This document shows positions 1 to 12,554 of a stretch of DNA of 64,000 bases, piece by piece (positions within the stretch are counted from its first letter, which is position 1; each line of letters starts with the position of its first letter). Source of the DNA: Balanoglossus misakiensis (lineage: Eukaryota; Hemichordata); contig CM082591.2 of NCBI GenBank assembly GCA_040954595.2, positions 9,920,001-9,984,000 of the forward strand, written 5' to 3'. A program made the translations under genes and the position numbers. The notes below the pieces were generated by a model. That model did not search any database, had not been told where the DNA came from, and worked only from the letters and a program-made list of their open reading frames with translations.

Positions 1-1075
1 CACAAAGAAGACATCAAAAGGGAGAGAATTATAGAATGGTCAATGTGTGAAAAGTTAAGATACGTAAAGTGGCCGGGTTCAACATTAACTCATCGACTTC
101 ATATCGTCTTCATGCCATGGTTTTTGCCTGCCCTGAAAGTTCTTGTCGTTGCAGAAGTGGTTTTGACAGAAAGAATTTAGTCTTCCGGTATGTTTGTGAT
201 TATTTGAACACCAGACAATACAATGCAACCTTGACTTCCAAAATACTTACCGGCATTGCATTATCTTACCATGGTTAGGCCTACAGTGAACAAATTTTCA
301 ACAATATTTTCTGAGTTACCGCTGATATTTGTTTTGTGGTATGGATATTAAATTATACATCCCGATACAAAGCAGAATGTTATAGACTCCTTCCTGAGTG
401 ATATTGAAAAAATTACCGGAATGCTACCGCCTAATCTATGGTTAGGGTTATTGCTATTATTTTATATCAGTAATCGACTTTGTGTATATCAATGTCATTT
501 TCATAACGAAAATGAACTCGAGTCTAATGTAAACGTTACGAATTGATCGAAAGGCGTTCTGATGAATGTTAACACGAGTGCGCAGTGACAAGACATGCAT
601 CGTGCATGACAGTGACAACAGTTCCTATAGAGCAGTTAAAAAATAAACCGGCCGTCCGTAAATTTATCAGCTATATTTTTTTTTATTTAGTCACGTTTTC
701 CCTGTTGCATGCTATTAGTTCAGGGGCCAGTTTTAGCAGTGCTCTGTTGAGTACTTTCGTATCGATGGATTGATCTCTCGTCCAATCAGAATGGCGGATG
801 GTAGCATGATCCGACATATTGCGTATTACAATAGGGCTTCCTCATACAGGTCAGAACGGAGAGGTCATTCCTTTTATTTTAGGACGTCTCAGCTCCTTTG
901 TCTTTTCTGTTATAGTGTTAAAGAAATCAAACGGTTTTGTTTTGGCCGGTAAACACCGATGGATTAACTCTTAAGTCCATCGTGCATCCAAACGCAGTCG
1001 AGTCGGTTTGGTCATTGTTTATGCGACAGTAAATGCCAAATGTGACAGAAGCATCATATTAAATGAGATAGAATA

Positions 1076-1129
1076 CACAAACAAACAAACATACGAATAA
1101 ACAAACAGGCAAACAAACAAACAAACAAC
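1076..1129. repeat. CAAA-rich microsatellite in the array unit
   Basis: Imperfect run of CAAA tetranucleotides with ATACGAATAA and CAGG interruptions, directly before the MITE in each unit. Read on the minus strand it produces the Val/Cys/Leu/Phe-rich low-complexity peptide seen in those short frames. Its length varies slightly between units, for example shortened in L8. Confidence 0.85.
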
Positions 1130-1134
1130 CATTA

Positions 1135-1386
1135 GGGACTGTTCAGAATTTACTTCCAAGTTGGGGATGGAGGATTTTTTATTTTCCTGGTGATTTTTTT
1201 CTATGGTCTCCCCTAGTAAATTGTGGAGGAAATATGTGGACCCTCCTTAAATTTCCTGGGGATTTTCCATGGTCCCCCTATTGTGACTTTTATGTCTAGT
1301 CTCCCCTAATTTGTCTTGGAGAAAATGGGTGGTCCCCCCCCCTCTGAAAATTCTCCGCCCCCTGGAAGTAAATTCTGAACAGTCCC
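1135..1386. mobile_element. Harbinger-like MITE in the array unit (reference copy)
   Basis: The terminal inverted repeats begin GGGACTGTTCAGAATTTACT and are mirrored at the right end (GTAAATTCTGAACAGTCCC). The element is flanked by TTA on both sides (1132-1134 and 1387-1389). A 3-bp TTA/TWA duplication with GG-starting ends is typical of the PIF/Harbinger superfamily, so the assignment is by family rule, not by a transposase; none is encoded. The interior is a C-rich run of variable length next to CTCTGAAAATTCTCC. Other copies: 3634-3889, 6154-6408, 8673-8925, 11172-11423, 13687-13936, 16200-16450, 18706-18960, 21161-21410, 52646-52895, 55159-55408, 57671-57920, 60184-60433, 62696-62948. The identical site in all copies shows insertion before amplification. 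Confidence 0.8.
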
Positions 1387-1490
1387 TTATTAAAGCCAAC
1401 AGCTAGCACCCTGGCTTCTCTGCCAGAGGAGCGATAACATCGACAAAATGCAGATACACAAGAAATGAGCACTTTATTCCACAAGTGAAG

Positions 1491-1577
1491 TAGTCTGTTC
1501 CCTGTCCCATTCCCACCGCTGGCTGCGCCCTTTAGCGTAGCGCCGATGGCAGTGGGAATGGGGCAGGGGACCAGACT
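1491..1577. mobile_element. 87-bp hairpin (foldback) MITE in the array unit (reference copy)
   Basis: The two arms, about 26 bp each, run from TAGTCTG..CCCATTCCCAC to GTGGGAATGGGG..CCAGACT and pair almost perfectly. A loop of about 35 bp includes GCGCCCTTTAGCGTAGCGCC. ACAAGTGAAG occurs on both flanks (1481-1490 and 1578-1587), which looks like an 8-10 bp target duplication of hAT or Mutator type. L2 and L3 have ACAAGCGAAG on the left only. Other copies: 3994-4080, 6513-6599, 9030-9116, 11528-11614, 14041-14127, 16555-16641, 19065-19151, 21515-21601, 53000-53086, 55513-55599, 58025-58111, 60538-60624, 63053-63139. Confidence 0.7.
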
Positions 1578-2500
1578 ACAAGTGAAGAACCCCAGTAACA
1601 GACGTAACGAACAAACAAACTACATGTACTAACAACAAAGCAAGAAAAGTGTCAAGCGTCGTCAAAGAAAACGAAAAAGTTCTAGCATGGTTGGTAAAAG
1701 TTATTGGTAGAAAACGAATAGGGCCTTCTACAAATGACGTCTCAGACCCACAAACGCCACCAGAACACAAAACACATGCACAGAACAGTTTAAGCCGGTT
1801 GTTGTATGGAGCAGCAATAATCTGCGGTTGGGCCGTCGTAGATTTTCGCTGGTGGTGAAAATAAATAAAACACGATCGATGTTCGATTTATTCCAGATCA
1901 CATGCGTTTACGGCCAGGAGAGAGCATAAAAGTCTTCAAATGACCATGTGGTGGCGCACTTTTTCCGATTGGCTGTATTTCAATTTGTTCGTGGTAAATT
2001 AATTTTGTGTAGGTGACCGGCACTGAAGCTCTTAGCTAGGATGAGGTGGGATGGAAAAATGCCCCATTTTAGCTGTTTTAAAATATACGACTATTTATAG
2101 ACAAAAGGAAAATAAAACAAGCGCAAAAACATACCAAACCTAGTTTTATTAATTAAAAACAAAATTGCTGAGTAAAGGTTTTCATGTGGGCATTCACTTT
2201 GAACTTGCTAAATTAATTTAAAGAGACAAAGTCGCTCTCTCTTTGTCCTTTTGCGATGATAGAATGCTTGCTTGAAGTCTCTCGTGCAATAAATGATGTC
2301 GATTCATACATGTATGGATGGTGTATAGGTGGTCGGAATTTACATGTCTTTGCCACGTAAAATCAAAGTTTGGGTCATGAAATCGAGTTTTGTTACAGTC
2401 TAGAATTTCATGCCACCACTTATGGTCATATTATTCTTGGTAGGCAAAAGTGACAAGTAGTCAAGTTTCAACACATGCAACATTTTTTACAAACAAACAA

Positions 2501-5020
2501 CAAAGAAGACATCAAAAGGGAGAGAATTATAGAATGGTCAATGTGTGAAAAGTTAAGATACGTAAAGTGGCCGGGTTCAACATTAGCTCATCGACTTCAT
2601 ATCGTCTTCATGCCATGGTTTTTGCCTGCCCTGAAAGTTCTTGTCGTTGCAGAAGTGGTTTTGACAGAAAGAATTTAGTCTTCCGGGATGTTTGTGATTA
2701 TTTGAACACCAGACAATACAATGCAACCTTGACTTCCAAAATACTTACCGGCATTGCATTATCTTACCATGGTTAGGCCTACAGTGAACAAATTTTCAAC
2801 AATATTTTCTGAGTTACCGCTGATATTTGTTTTGTAGTATGGATATTAAATTATACATCCCGATACAAATCAGAATGTTATAGAATCCTTCCTGAGTGAT
2901 ATTGAAAAAATTACCGGAATGCTACCGCCTAATCTATGGTTAGGGTTATTGCTATTATTTTATATCAGTAATCGACTTTGTGTATATCAATGTCATTTTC
3001 ATAACGAAAATGAACTCGAGTCTAATGTAAACGTTACGAATTGATCGAAAGGCGCTCTGATGAATGTTAACACGAGTGCGCAGTGACAAGACATGCATCG
3101 TGCGTGACAATGACAACAGTTCCTATAGAGCAGTTAAAAAATAAACCGGCCGTCCGTAAATTTATCAGCTATATTTTTTTTTTATTTAGTCACGTTTTCC
3201 CTGTTGCATGCTATTAGTTCAGGGGCCAGTTTTAGCAGTGCTCTATTGATTACTTTCGTATCGATGGATTGATCTCTCGTCCAATCAGAATGGCGGATGG
3301 TAGCATGATCCGACATATTGCGTATTTCAATAGGGCTTCCTCATACAGGTCAGAACGGAGAGGTCATTCCTTTTATTTTAGGACGTCTCAGCTCCTTTGT
3401 CTTTTCTGTTATAGTGTTAAAGAAATCAAACGGTTTTGTTTTGGCCGGTAAACACCGATGAATTAACTCTTAAGTCCATCGTGCATCCAAACGCAGTCGA
3501 GTCGGTTTGGTCATTGTTTATGCGACAGTAAATGCCAAATGTGACAGAAGCATCATATTAAATGAGATAGAATACACAAACAAACAAACATACGAATAAA
3601 CAAACAGGCAAACAAACAAACAAACAACCATTAGGGACTGTTCAGAATTTACTTCCAAGTTGGGGATGGAGGATTTTTTATTTTCCTGGTGATTTTTTTC
3701 CATGGTCTCCCCTAGTAAATTGTGGAGAAAATATGTGGTTCCTCCTTAAATTTCCTGGGGATTTTCCATGGTCCCCCTATTGTGACTTTTATGTCTAGTC
3801 TCCCCTAATTTGTCTTGGAGAAAATGGGTGGTCCCCCCCCCCCCCTCTGAAAATTCTCCGCCCCCGGGAAGTAAATTCTGAACAGTCCCTTATTAAAGCC
3901 AACAGCTAGCACCCTGGCTTCTCTGCCAGAGGAGCGATAACATCGACAAAATGCAGATACACAAGAAATGAGCACTTTATTCCACAAGCGAAGTAGTCTG
4001 TTCCCTGCCCCATTCCCACCGTTGGCTGCGCCCTTTAGCGTAGCGCCGATGGCAGTGGGAATGGGGCAGGGGACCAGACTACAAGTGAAGAACCCCAGTA
4101 ACAGACGTAACGAACAAACAAACTACATGTACTAACAACAAAGCAAGAAAAGTGTCAAGCGTCGTCAAAGAAAACGAAAAAGTTCTAGCATGGTTGGTAA
4201 AAGTTATTGGTAGAAAACGAATAGGGCCTTCTACAAATGACGTCTCAGACCCGCAAACGCCACCAGAACACAAAACACATGCACAGAACAGTTTAAGCCG
4301 GTTGTTGTATGGAGCAGCAATAATCTGCGGTTGGGCCGTCGTAGATTTTCGCTGGTGGTGAAAATAAATAAAACACGATCGATGTTCGATTTATTCCAGA
4401 TCACATGCGTTTACGGCCAGGAGAGAGCATAAAAGTCTTCAAATGACCATGTGGTGGCGCACTTTTTCCGATTGGCTGTATTTCAATTTGTTCGTGGTAA
4501 ATTAATGTTGTGGAGGTGACCGGCACTGAAGCTCTTAGCTAGGATGAGGTGGGATGGAAAAATGCCCCATTTTAGCTGTTTTAAAATATACGACTATTTA
4601 TAGACAAAAGGAAAATAAAACAAGCGCAAAAACATACCAAACCTAGTTTTATTAATTAAAAACAAAATTGCTGAGTAAAGGTTTTCATGTGGGCATTCAC
4701 TTTGAACTTGCTAAATTAATTTAAAGAGACAAAGTCGCTCTCTCTTTGTCCTTTTGCGATGATAGAATGCTTGCTTGAAGTCTCTCGTGCAATAAATGAT
4801 GTCGATTCATACATGTATGGATGGTGTATAGGTGGTCGGAATTTACATGTCTTTGCCACGACCAAACCAACAACACGTAAAATCAAAGTTTCGGTCATGA
4901 AATCGAGTTTTGTTACAGTCTAGAATTTCATGCCACCCCTTATGGTCATATTATTCTTGGTAGGCAAAAGTGACAAGTAGTCAAGTTTCAACACAGGCAA
5001 CATTTTTTACAAACAAACCA
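2501..5020. repeat. 2.5-kb array unit L2
   Basis: MITE at 3634-3889 and hairpin element at 3994-4080. It shares private variants with L3 (CCGGGAAG in the MITE end, AAGCGAAG left of the hairpin, TTAATGTTGTGG, TTTCGGTCATG), so L2 and L3 look like the most recent duplication pair. Its first kilobase instead matches L5 (TTAGCTCATC, CGTGCGTGACAATG), so the unit is a mosaic. Confidence 0.95.
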
Positions 5021-7539
5021 CAAAGAAGACATCAAAAGGGAGAGAATTATAGAATGGTCAATGTGTGAAAAGTTAAGATACGTAAAGTGGCCGGGTTCAA
5101 CATTAACTCATCGACTTCATATCGTCTTCATGCCATGGTTTTTGCCTGCCCTGAAAGTTCTTGTCGTTGCAGAAGTGGTTTTGACATAAAGAATTTAGTC
5201 TTCCGGGATGTTTGTGATTATTTGAACACCAGACAATACAATGCAACCTTGACTTCCAAAATACTTACCGGCATTGCATTATCTTACCATGGTTAGGCCT
5301 ACAGTGAACAAATTTTCAACAATATTTTCTGAGTTACCGCTGATATTTGTTTTGTAGTATGGATATTAAATTATACATCCCGATACAAAACAGAATGTTA
5401 TAGAATCCTTCCTGGGTGATATTGAAAAAATTACCGGAATGCTACCGCCTAATCTATGGTTAGGGTTATTGCTATTATTTTATATCAGTAATCGACTTTG
5501 TGTATATCAATGTCATTTTCATAACGAAAATGAACTCGAGTCTAATGTAAACGTTACGAATTGATCGAAAGGCGCTCTGATGAATGTTAACACGAGTGCG
5601 CAGTGACAAGACATGCATCGTGCGTGACAATGACAACAGTTCCTATAGAGCAGTTAAAAAATAAACCGGCCGTCCGTAAATTTATCAGCTATATTTTTTT
5701 TTTATTTAGTCACGTTTTCCCTGTTGCATGCTATTAGTTCAGGGGCCAGTTTTAGCAGTGCTCTATTGATTACTTTCGTATCGATGGATTGATCTCTCGT
5801 CCAATCAGAATGGCGGATGGTAGCATGATCCGACATATTGCGTATTTCAATAGGGCTTCCTCATACAGGTCAGAACGGAGAGGTCATTCCTTTTATTTTA
5901 GGACGTCTCAGCTCCTTTGTCTTTTCTGTTATAGTGTTAAAGAAATCAAACGGTTTTGTTTTGGCCGGTAAACACCGATGAATTAACTCTTAAGTCCATC
6001 GTGCATCCAAACGCAGTCGAGTCGGTTTGGTCATTGTTTATGCGACAGTAAATGCCAAATGTGACAGAAGCATCATATTAAATGAGATAGAATACACAAA
6101 CAAACAAACATACGAATAAACAAACAGGCAAACAAACAAACAAACAACCATTAGGGACTGTTCAGAATTTACTTCCAAGTTGGGGATGGAGGATTTTTTA
6201 TTTTCCTGGTGATTTTTTTCCATGGTCTCCCCTAGTAAATTGTGGAGAAAATATGTGGTTCCTCCTTAAATTTCCTGGGGATTTTCCATGGTCCCCCTAT
6301 TGTGACTTTTATGTCTAGTCTCCCCTAATTTGTCTTGGAGAAAATGGGTGGTCCCCCCCCCCCCTCTGAAAATTCTCCGCCCCCGGGAAGTAAATTCTGA
6401 ACAGTCCCTTATTAAAGCCAACAGCTAGCACCCTGGCTTCTCTGCCAGAGGAGCGATAACATCGACAAAATGCAGATACACAAGAAATGAGCACTTTATT
6501 CCACAAGCGAAGTAGTCTGTTCCCTGCCCCATTCCCACCGTTGGCTGCGCCCTTTAGCGTAGCGCCGATGGCAGTGGGAATGGGGCAGGGGACCAGACTA
6601 CAAGTGAAGAACCCCAGTAACAGACGTAACGAACAAACAAACTACATGTACTAACAACAAAGCAAGAAAAGTGTCAAGCGTCGTCAAAGAAAACGAAAAA
6701 GTTCTAGCATGGTTGGTAAAAGTTATTGGTAGAAAACGAATAGGGCCTTCTACAAATGACGTCTCAGACCCGAAAACGCCACCAGAACACAAAACACATG
6801 CACAGAACAGTTTAAGCCGGTTGTTGTATGGAGCAGCAATAATCTGCGGTTGGGCCGTCGTAGATTTTCGCTGGTGGTGAAAATAAATAAAACACGATCG
6901 ATGTTCGATTTATTCCAGATCACATGCGTTTACGGCCAGGAGAGAGCATAAAAGTCTTCAAATGACCATGTGGTGGCGCACTTTTTCCGATTGGCTGTAT
7001 TTCAATTTGTTCGTGGTAAATTAATGTTGTGGAGGTGACCGGCACTGAAGCTCTTAGCTAGGATGAGGTGGGATGGAAAAATGCCCCATTTTAGCTGTTT
7101 TAAAATATACGACTATTTATAGACAAAAGGAAAATAAAACAAGCGCAAAAACATACCAAACCTAGTTTTATTAATTAAAAACAAAATTGCTGAGTAAAGG
7201 TTTTCATGTGGGCATTCACTTTGAACTTGCTAAATTAATTTAAAGAGACAAAGTCGCTCTCTCTTTGTCCTTTTGCGATGATAGAATGCTTGCTTGAAGT
7301 CTCTCGTGCAATAAATGATGTCGATTCATACATGTATGGATGGTGTATAGGTGGTCGGAATTTACATGTCTTTGCCACGACCAAACCAACAACACGTAAA
7401 ATCAAAGTTTCGGTCATGAAATCGAGTTTTGTTACAGTCTAGAATTTCATGCCACCCCTTATGGTCATATTATTCTTGGTAGGCAAAAGTGACAAGTAGT
7501 CAAGTTTCAACACAGGCAACATTTTTTACAAACAAACCA
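5021..7539. repeat. 2.5-kb array unit L3
   Basis: MITE at 6154-6408 and hairpin element at 6513-6599. Nearly identical to L2 over most of its length. It shares GACATAAAG and CCTGGGTGAT with the beginning of L4, which suggests exchange or staggered duplication across unit boundaries. Confidence 0.95.
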
Positions 7540-10039
7540 CAAAGAAGACATCAAAAGGGAGAGAATTATAGAATGGTCAATGTGTGAAAAGTTAAGATAC
7601 GTAAAGTGGCCGGGTTCAACATTAACTCATCGACTTCATATCGTCTTCATGCCATGGTTTTTGCCTGCCCTGAAAGTTCTTGTCGTTGCAGAAGTGGTTT
7701 TGACATAAAGAATTTAGTCTTCCGGGATGTTTGTGATTATTTGAACACCAGACAATACAATGCAACCTTGACTTCCAAAATACTTACCGGCATTGCATTA
7801 TCTTACCATGGTTAGGCCTACAGTGAACAAATTTTCAACAATATTTTCTGAGTTACCGCTGATATTTGTTTTGTAGTATGGATATTAAATTATACATCCC
7901 GATACAAAACAGAATGTTATAGAATCCTTCCTGGGTGATATTGAAAAAATTACCGGAATGCTACCGCCTAATCTATGGTTAGGGTTATTGCTATTATTTT
8001 ATATCAGTAATCGACTTTGTGTATATCAATGTCATTTTCATAACGAAAATGAACTCGAGTCTAATGTAAACGTTACGAATTGATCGAAAGGCGCTCTGAT
8101 GAATGTTAACACGAGTGCGCAGTGACAAGACATGCATCGTGCATGACAGTGACAACAGTTCCTATAGAGCAGTTAAAAAAATAAACCGGCCGTCCGGAAA
8201 TTTATCAGCTATATTTTTTTTTATTTAGTCACGTTTTCCCTGTTGCATGCTATTAGTTCAGGGGCCAGTTTTAGCAGTGCTCTATTGAGTACTTTCGTAT
8301 CGATGGATTGATCTCTCGTCCAATCAGAATGGCGGATGGTAGCATGATCCGACATATTGCGTATTACAATAGGGCTTCCTCATACAGGTCAGAACGGAGA
8401 GGTCATTCCTTTTATTTTAGGACGTCTCAGCTCCTTTGTCTTTTCTGTTATAGTGTTAAAGAAATCAAACGGTTTTGTTTTGGCCGGTAAACACCGATGG
8501 ATTAACTCTTAAGTCCATCGTGCATCCAAACGCAGTCGAGTCGGTTTGGTCATTGTTTATGCGACAGTAAATGCCAAATGTGACAGAAGCATCATATTAA
8601 ATGAGATAGAATACACAAACAAACAAACATACGAATAAACAAACAGGCAAACAAACAAACAAACAACCATTAGGGACTGTTCAGAATTTACTTCCAAGAT
8701 GGGGATGGAGGATTTTTTATTTTCCTGGTGATTTTTTTCCATGGTCTCCCCTAGTAAATTGTGGAGGAAATATGTGGTCCCTCCTTAAATTTCCTGGGGA
8801 TTTTCCATGGTCCCCCTATTGTGACTTTTATGTCTAGTCTCCCCTAATTTGTCTTGGAGAAAATGGGTGGTCCCCCCCCCCTCTGAAAATTCTCCGCCCC
8901 CTGGAAGTAAATTCTGAACAGTCCCTTATTAAAGCCAACAGCTAGCACCCTGGCTTCTCTGCCAGAGGAGCGATAACATCGACAAAATGCAGATACACAA
9001 GAAATGAGCACTTTATTCCACAAGTGAAGTAGTCTGTTCCCTGCCCCATTCCCACCGCTGGCTGCGCCCTTTAGCGTAGCGCCGATGGCAGTGGGAATGG
9101 GGCAGGGGACCAGACTACAAGTGAAGAACCCCAGTAACAGACGTAGCGAACAAACAAACTACATGTACTAACAACAAAGCAAGAAAAGTGTCAAGCGTCG
9201 TCAAAGAAAACGAAAAAGTTCTAGCATGGTTGGTAAAAGTTATTGGTAGAAAACGAATAGGGCCTTCTACAAATGACGTCTCAGACCCGCAAACGCCACC
9301 AGAACACAAAACACATGCACAGAACAGTTTAAGCCGGTTGTTGTATGGAGCAGCAATAATCTGCGGTTGGGCCGTCGTAGATTTTCGCTGGTGGTGAAAA
9401 TAAATAAAACACGATCGATGTTCGATTTATTCCAGATCACATGCGTTTACGGCCAGGAGAGAGCATAAAAGTCTTCAAATGACCATGTGGTGGCGCACTT
9501 TTTCCGATTGGCTGTATTTCAATTTGTTCGTGGTAAATTAATTTTGTGGAGGTGACCGGCACTGAAGCTCTTAGCTAGGATGAGGTGGGATGGAAAAATG
9601 CCCCATTTTAGCTGTTTTAAAATATACGTCTATTTATAGACAAAAGGAAAATAAATCAAGCGCAAAAACATACCAAACCTAGTTTTATTAATTAAAAACA
9701 AAATTGCTGAGTAAAGGTTTTCATGTGGGCATTCACTTTGAACTTGCTAAATTAATTTAAAAAGACAAAGTCGCTCTCTCTTTGTCCTTTTGCGATGATA
9801 GAATGCTTGCTTGAAGTCTCTCGTGCAATAAATGATGTCGATTCATACATGTATGGATGGTGTATAGGTGGTCGGAATTTACATGTCTTCGCCACGTAAA
9901 ATCAAAGTTTGGGTCATGAAATCGAGTTTTGTTACAGTCTAGAATTTCATGCCACCACTTATGGTCATATTATTCTTGGTAGGCAAAAGTGACAAGTAGT
10001 CAAGTTTCAACACATGCAACATTTTTTACAAACAAACAA
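7540..10039. repeat. 2.5-kb array unit L4
   Basis: MITE at 8673-8925 and hairpin element at 9030-9116. It carries the same 17-bp CACG-flanked deletion (near 9895) and the CCACCACTTA variant as the end of L1. Confidence 0.95.
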
Positions 10040-12554
10040 CAAAGAAGACATCAAAAGGGAGAGAATTATAGAATGGTCAATGTGTGAAAAGTTAAGATAC
10101 GTAAAGTGGCCGGGTTCAACATTAGCTCATCGACTTCATATCGTCTTCATGCCATGGTTTTTGCCTGCCCTGAAAGTTCTTGTCGTTGCAGAAGTGGTTT
10201 TGACAGAAAGAATTTAGTCTTCCGGGATGTTTGTGATTATTTGAACACCAGACAATACAATGCAACCTTGACTTCCAAAATACTTACCGGCATTGCATTA
10301 TCTTACCATGGTTAGGCCTACAGTGAACAAACTTTCAACAATATTTTCTGAGTTACCGCTGATATTTGTTTTGTAGTATGGATATTAAATTATACATCCC
10401 GATACAAATCAGAATGTTATAGAATCCTTCCTGAGTGATATTGAAAAAATTACCGGAATGCTACCGCCTAATCTATGGTTAGGGTTATTGCTATTATTTT
10501 ATATCAGTAATCGACTTTGTGTATATCAATGTCATTTTCATAACGAAAATGAACTCGAGTCTAATGTAAACGTTACGAATTGATCGAAAGGCGCTCTGAT
10601 GAATGTTAACACGAGTGCGCAGTGACAAGACATGCATCGTGCGTGACAATGACAACAGTTCCTATAGAGCAGTTAAAAAATAAACCGGCCGTCCGTAAAT
10701 TTATCAGCTATATTTTTTTTTATTTAGTCACGTTTTCCCTGTTGCATGCTATTAGTTCAGGGGCCAGTTTTAGCAGTGCTCTATTGATTACTTTCGTATC
10801 GATGGATTGATCTCTCGTCCAATCAGAATGGCGGATGGTAGCATGATCCGACATATTGCGTATTACAATAGGGCTTCCTCATACAGGTCAGAACGGAGAG
10901 GTCATTCCTTTTATTTTAGGACGTCTCAGCTCCTTTGTCTTTTCTGTTATAGTGTTAAAGAAATCACACGGTTTTGTTTTGGCCGGTAAACACCGATGGA
11001 TTAACTCTTAAGTCCATCGTGCATCCAAACGCAGTCGAGTCGGTTTGGTCATTGTTTATGCGACAGTAAATGCCAAATGTGACAGAAGCATCATATTAAA
11101 TGAGATAGAATACACAAACAAACAAACATACGAATAAACAAACAGGCAAACAAACAAACAAACAACCATTAGGGACTGTTCAGAATTTACTTCCAAGTTG
11201 GGGATGGAGGATTTTTTATTTTCCTGGTGATTTTTTTCCATGGTCTCCCCTAGTAAATTGTGGAGAAAATATGTGGTTCCTCCTTAAATTTCCTGGGGAT
11301 TTTCCATGGTCCCCCTATTGTGACTTTTATGTCTAGTCTCCCCTAATTTGTCTTGGAGAAAATGAGTGGTCCCCCCCCTCTGAAAATTCTCCGCCCCCCT
11401 GGAAGTAAATTCTGAACAGTCCCTTATTAAAGCCAACAGCTAGCACCCTGGCTTCTCTGCCAGAGGAGCGATAACATCGACAAAATGCAGATACGCAAGA
11501 AATGAGCACTTTATTCCACAAGTGAAGTAGTCTGTTCCCTGCCCCATTCCCACCGCTGGCTGCGCCCTTTAGCGTAGCGCCGATGGCAGTGGGAATGGGG
11601 CAGGGGACCAGACTACAAGTGAAGAACCCCAGTAACAGACGTAACGAACAAACAAACTACATGTACTAACAACAAAGCAAGAAAAGTGTCAAGCGTCGTC
11701 AAAGAAAACGAAAAAGTTCTAGCATGGTTGGTAAAAGTTATTGGTAGAAAACGAATAGGGCCTTCTACAAATGACGTCTCAGACCCGCAAACGCCACCAG
11801 AACACAAAACACATGCACAGAACAGTTTAAGCCGGTTGTTGTATGGAGCAGCAATAATCTGCGGTTGGGCCGTCGTAGATTTTCGCTGGTGGTGAAAATA
11901 AATAAAACACGATCGATGTTCGATTTATTTCAGATCACATGCGTTTACGGCCAGGAGAGAGCATAAAAGTCTTCAAATGACCATGTGGTGGCGCACTTTT
12001 TCCGATTGGCTGTATTTCAATTTGTTCGTGGTAAATTAATTTTGTGGAGGTGACCGGCACTGAAGCTCTTAGCTAGGATGAGGTGGGATGGAAAAATGCC
12101 CCATTTTAGCTGTTTTAAAATATACGACTATTTATAGACAAAAGGAAAATAAAACAAGCGCAAAAACATACCTAACCTAGTTTTATTAATTAAAAACAAA
12201 ATTGCTGAGTAAAGGTTTTCATGTGGGCATTCACTTTGAACTTGCTAAATTAATTTAAAGAGACAAAGTCGCTCTCTCTTTGTCCTTTTGCGATGATAGA
12301 ATGCTTGCTTGAAGTCTCTCGTGCAATAAATGATGTCGATTCATACATGTATGGATGGTGTATAGGTGGTCGGAATTTACATGTCTTTGCCACGACCAAA
12401 CCAACAACACGTAAAATCAAAGTTTGGGTCATGAAATCGAGTTTTGTTACAGTCTAGAATTTCATGCCACCCCTTATGGTCATATTATTCTTGGTAGGCA
12501 AAAGTGACAAGTAGTCAAGTTTCAACACAGGCAACATTTTTTACAAACAAACCA
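10040..12554. repeat. 2.5-kb array unit L5
   Basis: MITE at 11172-11423 and hairpin element at 11528-11614. The beginning shares a block of variants with the beginning of L2. Its MITE has a short C run followed by an extra C in the CCGCCCCCC stretch. Confidence 0.95.

Larger units (their letters stand above)
3..2500. repeat. 2.5-kb array unit L1
   Basis: Reference unit. In order it holds a CCAAT-type word (782-786), a CAAA-rich microsatellite (about 1076-1129), the Harbinger-like MITE (1135-1386), the 87-bp hairpin element (1491-1577), a polyadenylation-like AATAAA run (about 1861-1869), and a segment at about 2218-2270 resembling the end of the TTAA-flanked element at 25039. A 17-bp deletion near 2357, between two CACG words, is shared only with L4. 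Confidence 0.95.

Noticed and set aside
241-265. ATACTTACC resembling the 5' end of U1 snRNA
   Set aside because: The following bases (GGCATTGC) do not continue as U1, and no Sm site or stem-loops were found. On the opposite strand it is merely a donor-like word.
558-600. CTGATGAATG as a C/D snoRNA box C
   Set aside because: No box D (CTGA) at a suitable distance and no terminal stem.
69-952. Recurring 60-69 codon plus-strand frames in the unit
   Set aside because: They begin with GTG or TTG, are lost in several copies, and match no known protein.
1649-1858. 69-codon plus-strand frame repeated in every complete unit and followed by AATAAA-like sequence
   Set aside because: It starts with GTG and has no ATG inside. 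Intactness in near-identical tandem copies is expected without selection, and it overlaps the antisense 64-codon frame.
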